Shown piece by piece: positions 16,283-23,991 of a stretch of DNA of 47,759 nucleotides. The notes beneath the pieces were generated by a model. The model had not been told where the DNA came from. It saw only the letters and a program-made list of their open reading frames with translations, and made no database searches. Position 1 is the first letter of the stretch, and each line of letters starts with the position of its first letter. This DNA is from Acidimicrobiales bacterium (GTDB lineage: Bacteria; Actinomycetota; Acidimicrobiia; Acidimicrobiales; RAAP-2), in the NCBI GenBank assembly GCA_025351385.1, contig JANXWA010000029.1:1-47759 (forward strand), written 5' to 3'. The translations under genes were made by a program, and so were the position numbers.

Positions 16283-16417
16283 ATGACCGCGACGGAGCCG
16301 ACCCGCGACGAGTTGGTCGAGACGATCGCTGAACTCCGCGACGAGGTCGCCCGACTGAAGGAAGAGATCCGCCGGATTCGTCGCGATTCGCACGAGGTCC
16401 CCCCTCACTACCTCTAG
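16283..16417 (+). CDS. small coiled-coil protein (44 aa)
   Basis: A short hypothetical protein. It consists mainly of one charged amphipathic helix with leucine/isoleucine heptads (DELVETIAELRDEVARLKEE) and ends in VPPHYL. The Glu/Arg/Lys pattern strongly suggests a coiled coil, perhaps a small dimerising partner. The start is the ATG at MTATEP; sequence in the same frame upstream looks non-coding. Support is the protein-like amino-acid pattern and high third-position GC; the ribosome-binding site is weak (GGGA). Its stop lies five bases from the convergent GH3 gene. Function unknown. Confidence 0.5.
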   Translation: MTATEPTRDELVETIAELRDEVARLKEEIRRIRRDSHEVPPHYL

Positions 16418-16421
16418 CCGA

Positions 16422-17564
16422 CTACCCCGCCGGTGTCGGGCAGGCCACCGTGTTGCGGGCCGCCAGCACCTGGGCGGCGGCGTCGACCAACGTGGTCTTG
16501 GCGAGCGTCCCGTCGGTGACTGCAGCGACGATGGCGCTCGAGATCAGGCCGGCCCGGGCCAATGACGACGCCGGCGAGCTCGGCGAGCCGAAGAGGATGA
16601 GGTCGGCCCCAGCCCCAAGCGCCCTCACGGCGGCGGCCGGTTCGGCCAGGTGCAGGGCGCTGATCGCACCGGCCGAGAGCGAGTCGGTGACGATGAGTCC
16701 GTGGAAGCCCAGGGTCTGGCGCAGCACCTTGATCACGGCCGGTGAGATGCTCGACGGGAGCGAAGACAGGCCTGGGACCCGTGCGTTCGACAGCATCACG
16801 GCCGTGGCTCCGTGGGCGATCGCCTGGCGGAATGGCACGAGGCCGGTCGACTGCAGCGTCGACCACGGCAGCGTGGCCGCCGGACCGTAGTCGGTATTGC
16901 GCGTCGAGTAGCCGAGTCCCGGGAAGTGCTTGACGACCGACGTCACGTTGGCCCGCATGAGGCCTTCCATGAACGCCGCGCCGTCGGCGGCGGCCACGGC
17001 GGGAACTCCGCTGAACGAGCGAAAGCCGTCGGGGTTCGCCGATCCGGGATAAACGGCCCGGCCGTCGACGTCGAGGACCGGGGCGAGATCTGTATTGACG
17101 CCAGCGCCGGTCAATTGAGTACCGACCCGACGGGCGATCGCACTGATTCGAGCGACGGTTGCAGAGTGGCCCATGGTCTGAGCCCAAGGGAACGGGCTCA
17201 CGAGATTGGTGAGGCGCATGACGCCACCTCCCTCCTCGTCGGTCATCACCATCATCGTGAAATGGCCCGGTCGCTGGCCCTGGAGTGTCGCGAGGATCGA
17301 GCTCAGCGTCGGTGGTGCAGTGGTACCGAAGAGCAAAAGTCCCCCATAGCCAGCCCGCGCGGCGGGCCCCATCGAACCGATGCTCGTGGCGTTCACCGGC
17401 ACGACAATCGTCTCGTTGGCGATCTGGGGAAGCGTCCACGTGGCGACCACTTGGGTCGCGCACGCCAGATTGGCGCTGGCGTCGGCGCCCGCATTCGAGC
17501 CTGTCGTGACGGCGAGCAGCGAGGCCAGAAGGGCTGACGCCCCCAACGTCCGACGCGTGCGCAT
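16422..17564 (-). CDS. GH3-family (NagZ-like) secreted protein with altered catalytic loop
   Basis: Glycoside hydrolase family 3 N-terminal TIM-barrel protein of 380 residues with a Sec-type signal peptide (RRTLGASALLASLLAVTTG, cleavage near NAGA). Family motifs include MTDEEGGGVMRL, FPWAQTMGH, AGVNTDLAPVLDVDG, VVKHFPGLGYS and the nucleophile region LIVTDSLSAGAI, with Asp in TDSL. NagZ enzymes release N-acetylglucosamine from muropeptides and use an Asp-His dyad in a loop after KHFPGHG. Here that loop reads STRNTDYGPA and lacks the His, so either activity or the acid/base strategy differs. It is exported and unlinked to other cell-wall genes here. Its short 3' neighbour is convergent. The fold is clear, the activity uncertain. 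Confidence 0.85.
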   Translation of the reverse strand: MRTRRTLGASALLASLLAVTTGSNAGADASANLACATQVVATWTLPQIANETIVVPVNATSIGSMGPAARAGYGGLLLFGTTAPPTLSSILATLQGQRPGHFTMMVMTDEEGGGVMRLTNLVSPFPWAQTMGHSATVARISAIARRVGTQLTGAGVNTDLAPVLDVDGRAVYPGSANPDGFRSFSGVPAVAAADGAAFMEGLMRANVTSVVKHFPGLGYSTRNTDYGPAATLPWSTLQSTGLVPFRQAIAHGATAVMLSNARVPGLSSLPSSISPAVIKVLRQTLGFHGLIVTDSLSAGAISALHLAEPAAAVRALGAGADLILFGSPSSPASSLARAGLISSAIVAAVTDGTLAKTTLVDAAAQVLAARNTVACPTPAG

Positions 17565-17632
17565 ACCAAAGGCTACGGCGACGAACGGCGAATTGCCGAC
17601 CGCTACGATGAGTAAATCGAAACGAGGACTTT

Positions 17633-18415
17633 ATGACTCTCTTGATGCCCGCAGCATTCGTCGGCCACGGCAGTCCAATGAACGCCCTCGAACACAATCG
17701 CTACACCGACGCGTGGTCCAACTTCGCGTCGTCGATGCCCAAGCCGAAAGCGATCCTCGTGATCTCCGCCCACTGGTTCGTCAACATCACCGCCGTGACC
17801 GCGATGGCCGTGCCGCGTACCATCCACGACTTCTACGGCTTCCCGTCCTCACTCTTCGACGTCCGGTATCCAGCGCCCGGGGACCCGGGCGTGGCCCAGA
17901 GGATCGTCGACGTGGTCCAGCCGACCTACGTGGGGCTCGACGAGGACAGCTGGGGCATCGATCACGGCACCTGGTCCGTGCTCGTGCACATGTTCCCCGA
18001 CGCCGACGTGCCCGTCCTTCAGCTCTCGATCAACGCGAGCCTCCCCTACGAGTACCACTTCAACCTCGGGGCTCAGCTCCACGCACTTCGCTCCGAAGGC
18101 GTCTTGATCATCGGAAGTGGCAACGTGGTTCACAACCTTCGGCTCATGGACTGGAACTCGCCCGGTCAGGGCACATACTGGGCCCAACGATTCGACGAGG
18201 ACGTGCGCGCCATCATGACCTCGGACAGCTCCGAGCTGGGCCGGGCCGGTGACCACGTCGACTACCGCCTCGCCGTCCCGACGCCGGACCACTTCTTGCC
18301 CCTCGCCTACATCGCCGGACTCTCGGCGGCGGCGGCGACCCCGACGCGAACCCTGGTCGACGGCTACGAGATGGGATCGCTGTCGATGACCGCCTACGAG
18401 CTGCCGGCGACCTGA
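17633..18415 (+). CDS. extradiol ring-cleavage dioxygenase, YgiD/4,5-DOPA dioxygenase (DODA) type
   Basis: Class III extradiol dioxygenase-like enzyme of 260 residues that resembles E. coli YgiD and plant DODA. Conserved metal-site histidines are visible in [11 protein letters not shown] (His12), VISAHWF (His47), [11 protein letters not shown] and the [11 protein letters not shown] segment. Other family blocks are [26 protein letters not shown] and [11 protein letters not shown] near the C-terminus. Family members cleave DOPA or related catechols; the physiological substrate in bacteria is usually unknown. GAGGA precedes the ATG at good spacing. The gene stands alone between a divergent GH3 gene and a convergent membrane-protein pair. 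Confidence 0.9.
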   Translation: MTLLMPAAFVGHGSPMNALEHNRYTDAWSNFASSMPKPKAILVISAHWFVNITAVTAMAVPRTIHDFYGFPSSLFDVRYPAPGDPGVAQRIVDVVQPTYVGLDEDSWGIDHGTWSVLVHMFPDADVPVLQLSINASLPYEYHFNLGAQLHALRSEGVLIIGSGNVVHNLRLMDWNSPGQGTYWAQRFDEDVRAIMTSDSSELGRAGDHVDYRLAVPTPDHFLPLAYIAGLSAAAATPTRTLVDGYEMGSLSMTAYELPAT

Positions 18416-18416
18416 G

Positions 18417-18659
18417 TCACTTTCGACGTGCCGCGCGGACAGCGCGCCGAACCGAGATGCCCAGCGCCACGACCGCGAGCAGGGGCAGAGCCACGACGGC
18501 GGCGGCATTGAAGTGGCCAGCCTCGCTGAGCAGCGCGATCACCCCGATGATGACGAGTGCCGCAACGAAGAGCTCGGGCGTGTCGCCGACGAGGAAGTCC
18601 CACCAAAACGTGGCGAAGCCCCTCACCAGACGGACCGGCAACGATGATCCGCGCCTCAC
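18417..18659 (-). CDS. small two-helix membrane protein (80 aa)
   Basis: Predicted inner-membrane protein with an arginine-rich N-terminus, two hydrophobic helices (about 29-47 and 50-69) and a basic C-terminus. A WWDFLVGDTPELFVAALVI segment leads into the first helix. It begins with a GTG that overlaps the stop of the preceding COG4280 gene (GTGA), so the two are translationally coupled and probably act together. I recognise no defined function; similar small proteins often accompany COG4280-type transporters. Confidence 0.7.
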   Translation of the reverse strand: MRRGSSLPVRLVRGFATFWWDFLVGDTPELFVAALVIIGVIALLSEAGHFNAAAVVALPLLAVVALGISVRRAVRAARRK

Positions 18660-19417
18660 GCCACCACCTCGGTCACCACCGGTGACTCGCGGCGCACGAG
18701 GGCGACGATCAGCCAGGTGACCAGCAGGTACGTCGCGACCAGCACGGGGATCATGGTGTCGTTGCCGGGCCAGCTGACCTTCAGGCCCTCACCGGTCCAG
18801 AACGTTCCGAAGCTGACGAGCATGACCCCGACGCCCATTTTCATTGCGTTCTCCGGGACGTTCGAGAGCTGCTTGGCAACGACGACCCCGACGATGCCGA
18901 CCAGGACGACAGCGATCGCCGCCACCGTCGCCGCCAGTCCGAGGCGGTGGGCGGACGTCCCCAGGGTCAAGACGGTGATAACCACCTCGAGCCCTTCGAG
19001 GAAGACGCCCTTGAAGGCCATGACGAAGGCGACGTGGTCGCGGCCGACACCAGAGCCAGCAGCTTGCAACTCGGCCACCTTGGCCCGGTAGATTGCGTCC
19101 TCGTCGTGCTTCGCCTTTAGTCCGGTCGAACGAAGGATCGCCTTGCGCAGCCACTGCATCCCGAATATCAGCAAGACGCCACCGACGACGAGTCGTAGGA
19201 CGCTTAGTGGAACGTGGACCAGCGCGGGCCCGAACGCCGCCACCAGGGCGGTGAGCACGACCAGGGCGACGGCCGTTCCTTCAAAGGCCGACCGCCAACC
19301 CCTCGTGTGGCCGACCGCGAGAACGATGGTCAGTGCCTCGACCATCTCAACGGCGCACGCGAGAAAGACCGCTCCGACGAGGACGACCACGCCGGACGAC
19401 ACCGAGGTGGCGATCAC
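18656..19417 (-). CDS. COG4280-like predicted membrane transporter
   Basis: Membrane protein of 253 residues with about seven hydrophobic segments arranged as two related halves. The first half has FLACAVEMVEALTIVLAVGHTRGWRSA and the second FKGVFLEGLEVVITVLTLG. Each carries paired acidic residues inside a helix, and the second (EGLE) is reminiscent of the REGLE iron-binding motif of FTR1-type permeases. A metal or cation transport role is therefore a guess supported by pattern only. The GTG start overlaps the stop of a 20-codon open frame with a good ribosome-binding site (see that entry). The small two-helix gene follows with a 4-nt overlap. Confidence 0.7.
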   Translation of the reverse strand: MIATSVSSGVVVLVGAVFLACAVEMVEALTIVLAVGHTRGWRSAFEGTAVALVVLTALVAAFGPALVHVPLSVLRLVVGGVLLIFGMQWLRKAILRSTGLKAKHDEDAIYRAKVAELQAAGSGVGRDHVAFVMAFKGVFLEGLEVVITVLTLGTSAHRLGLAATVAAIAVVLVGIVGVVVAKQLSNVPENAMKMGVGVMLVSFGTFWTGEGLKVSWPGNDTMIPVLVATYLLVTWLIVALVRRESPVVTEVVA

Positions 19418-19476
19418 TGCCCACCCGGCTCGACGGTCCGGGTGACGTGACCCGGTCGTGACGCAGCTGTCGACAT
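19414..19476 (-). CDS. possible 20-aa leader peptide ahead of the COG4280-like gene
   Basis: A 20-codon frame starting at an ATG with a well-spaced GAAGGAG. Its TGA stop overlaps the GTG of the downstream transporter gene (GTGA). It begins MSTAASRP and ends EPGGQ, with no amino-acid run that would suggest attenuation. An 8-bp inverted repeat (GGCCGGGA at 19492-19499 and TCCCGGCC at 19527-19534) lies just upstream of the ribosome-binding site. It may be a coupling or regulatory upstream ORF, or chance. Confidence 0.35.
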   Translation of the reverse strand: MSTAASRPGHVTRTVEPGGQ

Positions 19477-19591
19477 CGCGAACTCCTTCACGGCCGGGAA
19501 TGAGATGCGGGCCAAGGACGTCAGGCTCCCGGCCAACCTCTCCACGCTAGTTCTCGGGACTGGACCTTCGCATCGAACGACGCAGGGAGGG

Positions 19592-20137
19592 TCAGCGGTC
19601 CCGTTGGCGCAGCTCGTCCTCGAGCGCCGCGGGGTCGAGCCCGCGGCTTCGCAAGAGCACCAGGAGATGGAACCAGAGGTCGGCGGCTTCACTGACGACT
19701 CGCTCGTCATTCTCGTTCAGGGCGGCGACGACCAGCTCAACGGCCTCCTCGCCGACCTTGCGCGCGATCTGGGGCGTTCCCTCGTTCAACAGCGACACCA
19801 CGTACGAGCCCTCCGTCGCGTCGCTCTCTCGCTGGAGAATCCGTCGCCACAGCCAGGGCGTGAAGCACGATGTGGAACCGTCGTGGCAGGTCGGCCCATC
19901 GGGGCTGGCCCGCACCAGCACGGCGTCGTCGTCGCAGTCCGGCACCACCTCGACGACACGCAGCGTGTTGCCCGACGTCTCGCCCTTCTTCCAGAGTCGC
20001 TGGCGCGAGCGCGAGAAGAAGTGGACCAGGCCGCTCGAGCGCGTGAGCGCCAGCGCCTCGTCGTCCATCCAGCCCAGCATCAGCACCCGTCCAGTGGCGT
20101 CGTCCTGCACGATCGCCGCACGAAGTTCCTGACTCAT
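19592..20137 (-). CDS. hisIE: bifunctional phosphoribosyl-AMP cyclohydrolase / phosphoribosyl-ATP pyrophosphatase
   Basis: Catalyses steps 2 and 3 of histidine biosynthesis. The N-terminal HisI domain (about 1-100) has LMLGWMDDEALALT, SRSRQRLWKKGETSGN and the zinc motifs DCDDDAVL and GPTCHDGSTSCF. The C-terminal HisE domain (about 105-181) has KVGEEAVELVVAALNE and SEAADLWFHLLVLL. A fused HisI-HisE is common in bacteria generally. It is the last gene of the minus-strand his operon and overlaps hisF by 4 nt (ATGA). The 175 bp after it contain the leader of the next minus-strand gene, and no convincing terminator was found there. Confidence 0.96.
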   Translation of the reverse strand: MSQELRAAIVQDDATGRVLMLGWMDDEALALTRSSGLVHFFSRSRQRLWKKGETSGNTLRVVEVVPDCDDDAVLVRASPDGPTCHDGSTSCFTPWLWRRILQRESDATEGSYVVSLLNEGTPQIARKVGEEAVELVVAALNENDERVVSEAADLWFHLLVLLRSRGLDPAALEDELRQRDR

Positions 20138-20886
20138 CTGCCGTCCTTTAGTGGTCGAAGTTGGATGCCCAGATTCTCGATCTCTCGCCGAAGCCCGGGT
20201 AGACCGGTGGGGTTCTCGTGCACGATCGACGCCACCAACGCCGCGTCGGCGATCTGCAGCGCGGCCGCGACGTGCTCGGCCGAACCGGCACCGCCCGAGG
20301 CGATCACCGGCACCGAGATGGCGCCGCGCACCGCCGCAGTCAATTCCAGGTCGTAGCCCTGGCGTCGTCCGTCGCAGCGGATCGACGTCAAGAGGATCTC
20401 ACCGGCTCCCCGCTCGGCCGCCTCGATCGCCCACGGGACGGTCGGAGTCGTGGTCGCCACCCGCCCGCCGTGCGTGTGGACGACCCCGTCACCCGCGTCG
20501 ATCGAGATGACCACGGCCTGGCTGCCGTAGCGATCGGCGATGGCGGTAATGAGCGAAGGGTCGGCGAGCGCCGCGGAGTTGAGCGCAACGCGGTCGGCGC
20601 CGGACTCGATGATCCGAGTCGCGTCCTCGACACTTCGCACCCCGCCCCCGACCGTGAACGGGATCTCGAGCACGTCGGCCACCCGTGCGACCACCGAGGT
20701 CATCGTCACGGCCTCTTCGGGCGTGGCACTGATGTCGAGGAAGACGAGCTCGTCGGCGCCGCCGTCGCTGTAGAACCTCGCGAGCTCGACGGGGTCGCCC
20801 ACGTCGCGCAGACCGACGAAGCTGACACCCTTGACGACCCGACCGTGAGCCACGTCGAGACAGGGGATTAGGCGGGCGAAAGGCAT
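20134..20886 (-). CDS. hisF: imidazole glycerol phosphate synthase, cyclase subunit
   Basis: TIM-barrel synthase subunit of 250 residues. It uses ammonia from HisH to turn PRFAR into imidazole glycerol phosphate and AICAR. Catalytic aspartates are seen in LIPCLDV (Asp11) and VVISIDAGDG (around 130). Phosphate-binding loops VGGGVRS and ASGGAGSAEH are present. The ATG lies 19 nt inside the end of hisH, consistent with tight coupling of the two subunits of one complex. Length and motifs are normal. Confidence 0.97.
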   Translation of the reverse strand: MPFARLIPCLDVAHGRVVKGVSFVGLRDVGDPVELARFYSDGGADELVFLDISATPEEAVTMTSVVARVADVLEIPFTVGGGVRSVEDATRIIESGADRVALNSAALADPSLITAIADRYGSQAVVISIDAGDGVVHTHGGRVATTTPTVPWAIEAAERGAGEILLTSIRCDGRRQGYDLELTAAVRGAISVPVIASGGAGSAEHVAAALQIADAALVASIVHENPTGLPGLRREIENLGIQLRPLKDGR

Positions 20887-21422
20887 CGCTCGAGGAAGTT
20901 CAGGCCGGCCGGGCCGCTCTTCTCAGGGTGGAACTGCACCCCGAGGAACGGGCCGCGACGAACGGCGACGGTAACCCCGTCGGAGGTGGCGACCGCGTCA
21001 GCCGATTCGACGGCGTAGGAGTGCGCGAAGTAGTAGGTGTCGCCCCACGGCTCGACTCGGGCCCAGCCGAGGCGCGGCACCCGCTCTCCGTGCAGACGAC
21101 GCACATAGCCCGCCAACAGCCCGAGGCCCGCGACGCCCCCGTCCTCCTCGGTCGTCTCGAGCGCCAGTTGCATGCCGAGGCAGATCCCGAGGGTCGAAAC
21201 GCCTCCGTCGAAACGCTCGTGGAGGGCCCGGGACGCGCCCGTCCGGTCGAGGTGCTCCATCGCACTGCGCGCCGAGCCGACGCCGGGCAGAATGACGAAC
21301 TCGGCGTCGCGAATCGACGAAGGGTCGCTGCTCACGATGCTCGTTCGTCCGATGTGCGTGAGGGCCGCGCGGACCGAGCGAGTGTTGCCCGCGCCGTAGT
21401 CGACGACGACGACGTCGCTCAC
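20868..21422 (-). CDS. hisH: imidazole glycerol phosphate synthase, glutaminase subunit
   Basis: Class I glutamine amidotransferase of 184 residues, partner of HisF. The VVVDYGAGNTRSV start, oxyanion region LPGVGSARSAM, nucleophile GICLGMQLALE (Cys) and the His of VQFHPEKSG are all present. The start is a GTG overlapping the hisCB stop by 4 nt (GTGA); its 3' end overlaps hisF by 19 nt. It is slightly shorter than the usual roughly 200 residues but complete. Confidence 0.97.
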   Translation of the reverse strand: MSDVVVVDYGAGNTRSVRAALTHIGRTSIVSSDPSSIRDAEFVILPGVGSARSAMEHLDRTGASRALHERFDGGVSTLGICLGMQLALETTEEDGGVAGLGLLAGYVRRLHGERVPRLGWARVEPWGDTYYFAHSYAVESADAVATSDGVTVAVRRGPFLGVQFHPEKSGPAGLNFLERCLSPA

Positions 21423-22936
21423 AGGGAACCCTTCGTCGAGCGCACGAGCGAGCCGTCACGCGTCAACGCCTGGGCGAGTGCCCGACCGACCGCCTTGAAG
21501 GCCGCCTCGGCGACGTGATGGTCGTTCTGGCCGGTGGCCGTGACGTGCAGCGTGATGCGCGCCGTCTGGGCGAGCGACTCGAAGGCGTGCGCGGCCATCC
21601 CCGGATCGGGGCTGATGGAGATGTTGGCCGTGGCCCGCCCCGAGAGATCCACGACGGCGTGGGCCAAGGCCTCGTCCATGGGCACGCGCGCCTCGCCGTA
21701 GCGGGTGAGTCCTCGACGGTCGCCGAGGGCCTCGTCGAGAGCCTCGCCGAAGGTACGCATCATGTCCTCCACGATGTGGTGGTCACCGGTCTCGAGGTCG
21801 CCGACTCCCTCCATGCGCAGATCCATCCCCCCGTGAAAGGCCAGTTGTTGGAGCATGTGATCGTAGAAGCCGGCGCCGGTGTTGACGTAGACCCGACCTT
21901 CGCCCGGCACGCGCAATCGCACCGTCAGTAGCGTCTCGGCGGTGGCGCGACGGTGGCGAAGCGCCTGCTCGGGCATCGGCACGCCCGAGAGCACCGCGCG
22001 CAGCGCGTCGAGCAGGATGTCGTCGTCGAGCTCGTCCTTCACGCTGATGCGTAGTCCGCCCTCGTAGGCGCGAACGACCACGCCGTAGGCCATGAGCCGA
22101 TCGACCAGTGACTGGGGGTCTTCCATCGGGATGAACAGGAAGTTCGTGTATGAGGGCACGGGCGCGAGGCCGAGGGTTCGCAGCTCGCCGGCCAGTCGCT
22201 CGCGCTCGGCGACCTGGGCCGACACGTCGAGCGGTGTTGCGAGCGCGGTCAACGCGAGGGAGGCCGAGAGGGATGACACCGAGAGCGGCGCCTGGCGCGA
22301 GGTGATGATCTCGGTCAGCTCGGGAGTGGCGAGGGCGTAGCCGACGCGCGCGCCGGCGAGCCCGTAGGCCTTGGAGAAGGTGCGCAGGATGATGGCCCCT
22401 CCGTTGATCCGGTCGAGCGCGTCGACGCCGGCGTAGTCGGCGTAGGCCTCGTCGATGATCAGCTGACCCGCCACGTTGGGAATGGGCGGTAGTTCCCCAG
22501 TCGGGTTGTTGGGGCGACAGACGAACACGACGTCGGCCTCTCGTGGGTCGTCGATCACGGTGGCGTTCGCCATCGCGGCCGCGAAGCGATACATCGAATA
22601 TGAGAACGCCGGGACTGTGGCGATCGTCCCTCCCTCGGCGAAGATGCGCGCGAGCAGCACGATGAACTCGTCGCTCCCCGCGCCGAGCGCCACCTGGTCG
22701 ACACCGACCTCGTGGCGCGCGGCAATCGCCTCGCGCAGCGAGAGGTACCGACTCCGGTCGTACTCGTTGATGTCGGCGAGGGCGCGGGCGAGGGCGGCCG
22801 GTCGGGCGCTCGCGGGCGGCGTCGCGGCGACATTGCCGTCGAATCGCAGGATCGACCTCGGGTCGAGACCGACCCGCTCGGCGATGACCTCGTTCGAGGG
22901 CGGCCACTGGTAGGCGACGAGCGCGACCGGCTTCAT
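21419..22936 (-). CDS. hisCB: HisC-HisB fusion: histidinol-phosphate aminotransferase / imidazoleglycerol-phosphate dehydratase
   Basis: One 505-residue frame carrying two consecutive his-pathway enzymes. Residues about 1-318 form a PLP aminotransferase: LGAGSDEFIVLL, CRPNNPTGELP, IIDEAYADYAG, TFSKAYGLAGARVGYA with the Schiff-base Lys near 189, and GLRISV. Residues about 328-505 form IGP dehydratase: RRATAETLL, NTGAGFYDHML, GDHHIVEDMM, PMDEALAHAVVDLSGR and GQNDHHVAEAAFKA, retaining the metal-binding His/Glu sets. The junction GVPMPEQALRH is short, with no stop or frame change. HisC and HisB are encoded next to each other in many actinobacteria, so a stop-loss fusion is the simple explanation. 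Reactions 6 (HisB) and 7 (HisC) are adjacent in the pathway. It overlaps hisD and hisH by 4 nt on either side. Confidence 0.93.
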   Translation of the reverse strand: MKPVALVAYQWPPSNEVIAERVGLDPRSILRFDGNVAATPPASARPAALARALADINEYDRSRYLSLREAIAARHEVGVDQVALGAGSDEFIVLLARIFAEGGTIATVPAFSYSMYRFAAAMANATVIDDPREADVVFVCRPNNPTGELPPIPNVAGQLIIDEAYADYAGVDALDRINGGAIILRTFSKAYGLAGARVGYALATPELTEIITSRQAPLSVSSLSASLALTALATPLDVSAQVAERERLAGELRTLGLAPVPSYTNFLFIPMEDPQSLVDRLMAYGVVVRAYEGGLRISVKDELDDDILLDALRAVLSGVPMPEQALRHRRATAETLLTVRLRVPGEGRVYVNTGAGFYDHMLQQLAFHGGMDLRMEGVGDLETGDHHIVEDMMRTFGEALDEALGDRRGLTRYGEARVPMDEALAHAVVDLSGRATANISISPDPGMAAHAFESLAQTARITLHVTATGQNDHHVAEAAFKAVGRALAQALTRDGSLVRSTKGSL

Positions 22937-23991
22937 CGGCGGGCCGTGGCCTTGTGGGCCGTCATGCCTTCTAGGTCGGCGAGGGCCTCGATCGTCGGAG
23001 CGAGGCGCTCCAGACCCTCCTTCGTCACCCGTTGGACGGTCACCGTCTTCATGAAGGCCTCAAGGCCGAGACCGCCGGTCGAGCGGGCCCAGCCCCCGGT
23101 CGGCAGGACGTGGTTTCCACCGGTCGCGTAGTCGCCCGCGGGCACCGGTGAGTAGGGGCCAACGAAGACCGCCCCCGCGTTCCGGATTCGTCCAGCGAGT
23201 GACTCGGCCCGGTCTCCGAGCAGCGCCACGTGCTCGGCTGCGTAGCCCTCGATCTCAGCCAATGCGGCGTCGAGGTCGTCCCCGACGCGCACGACGTAGG
23301 CCCGGGAGTCGGGCCCGTGCTCCATCTGGGCATCCAACTCCTGTTGGATGATTGTCTCGTCGAAGCCCAGGTCAGCGACGACGACGACCTCGCTGGGCCC
23401 GGCCGGCAGGTCAATCGCGACGTCGCGGCTCACCAACAGCTTGGCGGCGTTGACCGCCGCCCCACCCGGACCGAAGATCTTGTCGACCGGTGCGATCGAA
23501 TCAGTACCGTAGGCCATCGCGGCGATCGCCTGGGCTCCGCCAACCGCCCACACCTCGTCGATGCCGAGCAGCGCCGCGGCGGCGGCGACCGCTGCCGAGC
23601 CCTTGGGCGGCGTGCACACAACGATGCGCTCGACGCCGGCGACCTGCGCGGGGATCGCCACCATGACGAGTGACGACACCAATCCCTGGGGAACGTACAC
23701 GCCGACCGACCGCAGCGCCGACCATCGGCGCTCGAGAGTGACGCCGGGCGATACTTCGAGCATGAGGTCGGCCGGACGCTGCGCGGCGTGCCACGTGCGA
23801 ACGGCGTCGGCCGCAGCGAGCACGGCCGCCGTGGGGATGTCTCCGTAGGCAACGGCTCGCTCGGGCGCGGTCGCGCTGGTGCCGTCGAAGCGTCGAGACC
23901 ACTCCATCAGGGCGGCGTCACCGCGTTGGCGCACGTCGCTCACGATGTCCTCGATGGACACCGGGCGGTCGGTCTTCACGGGCTTGCTCAC
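22933..23991 (-). CDS. hisD: histidinol dehydrogenase, compact form
   Basis: Oxidises histidinol to histidine with two NAD+ and Zn2+. At 352 residues it is roughly 80 shorter than the usual 430-440. All key residues survive. By alignment to the E. coli numbering I recall, zinc ligands Gln259, His262, Asp360 and His419 correspond to Gln222, His225, Asp287 and His346, and the catalytic pair Glu326/His327 to Glu253/His254 (AAEHV). The offset is 37 before residue 225 and 73 after 253, so about 36 residues are missing between them, plus a shorter N-terminus. The YVPQGLVSSLVM loop is also shortened relative to the usual YVPGG...PSSVLM. It starts with a GTG overlapping the hisG stop. No frameshift is visible. 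Confidence 0.92.
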   Translation of the reverse strand: MSKPVKTDRPVSIEDIVSDVRQRGDAALMEWSRRFDGTSATAPERAVAYGDIPTAAVLAAADAVRTWHAAQRPADLMLEVSPGVTLERRWSALRSVGVYVPQGLVSSLVMVAIPAQVAGVERIVVCTPPKGSAAVAAAAALLGIDEVWAVGGAQAIAAMAYGTDSIAPVDKIFGPGGAAVNAAKLLVSRDVAIDLPAGPSEVVVVADLGFDETIIQQELDAQMEHGPDSRAYVVRVGDDLDAALAEIEGYAAEHVALLGDRAESLAGRIRNAGAVFVGPYSPVPAGDYATGGNHVLPTGGWARSTGGLGLEAFMKTVTVQRVTKEGLERLAPTIEALADLEGMTAHKATARR

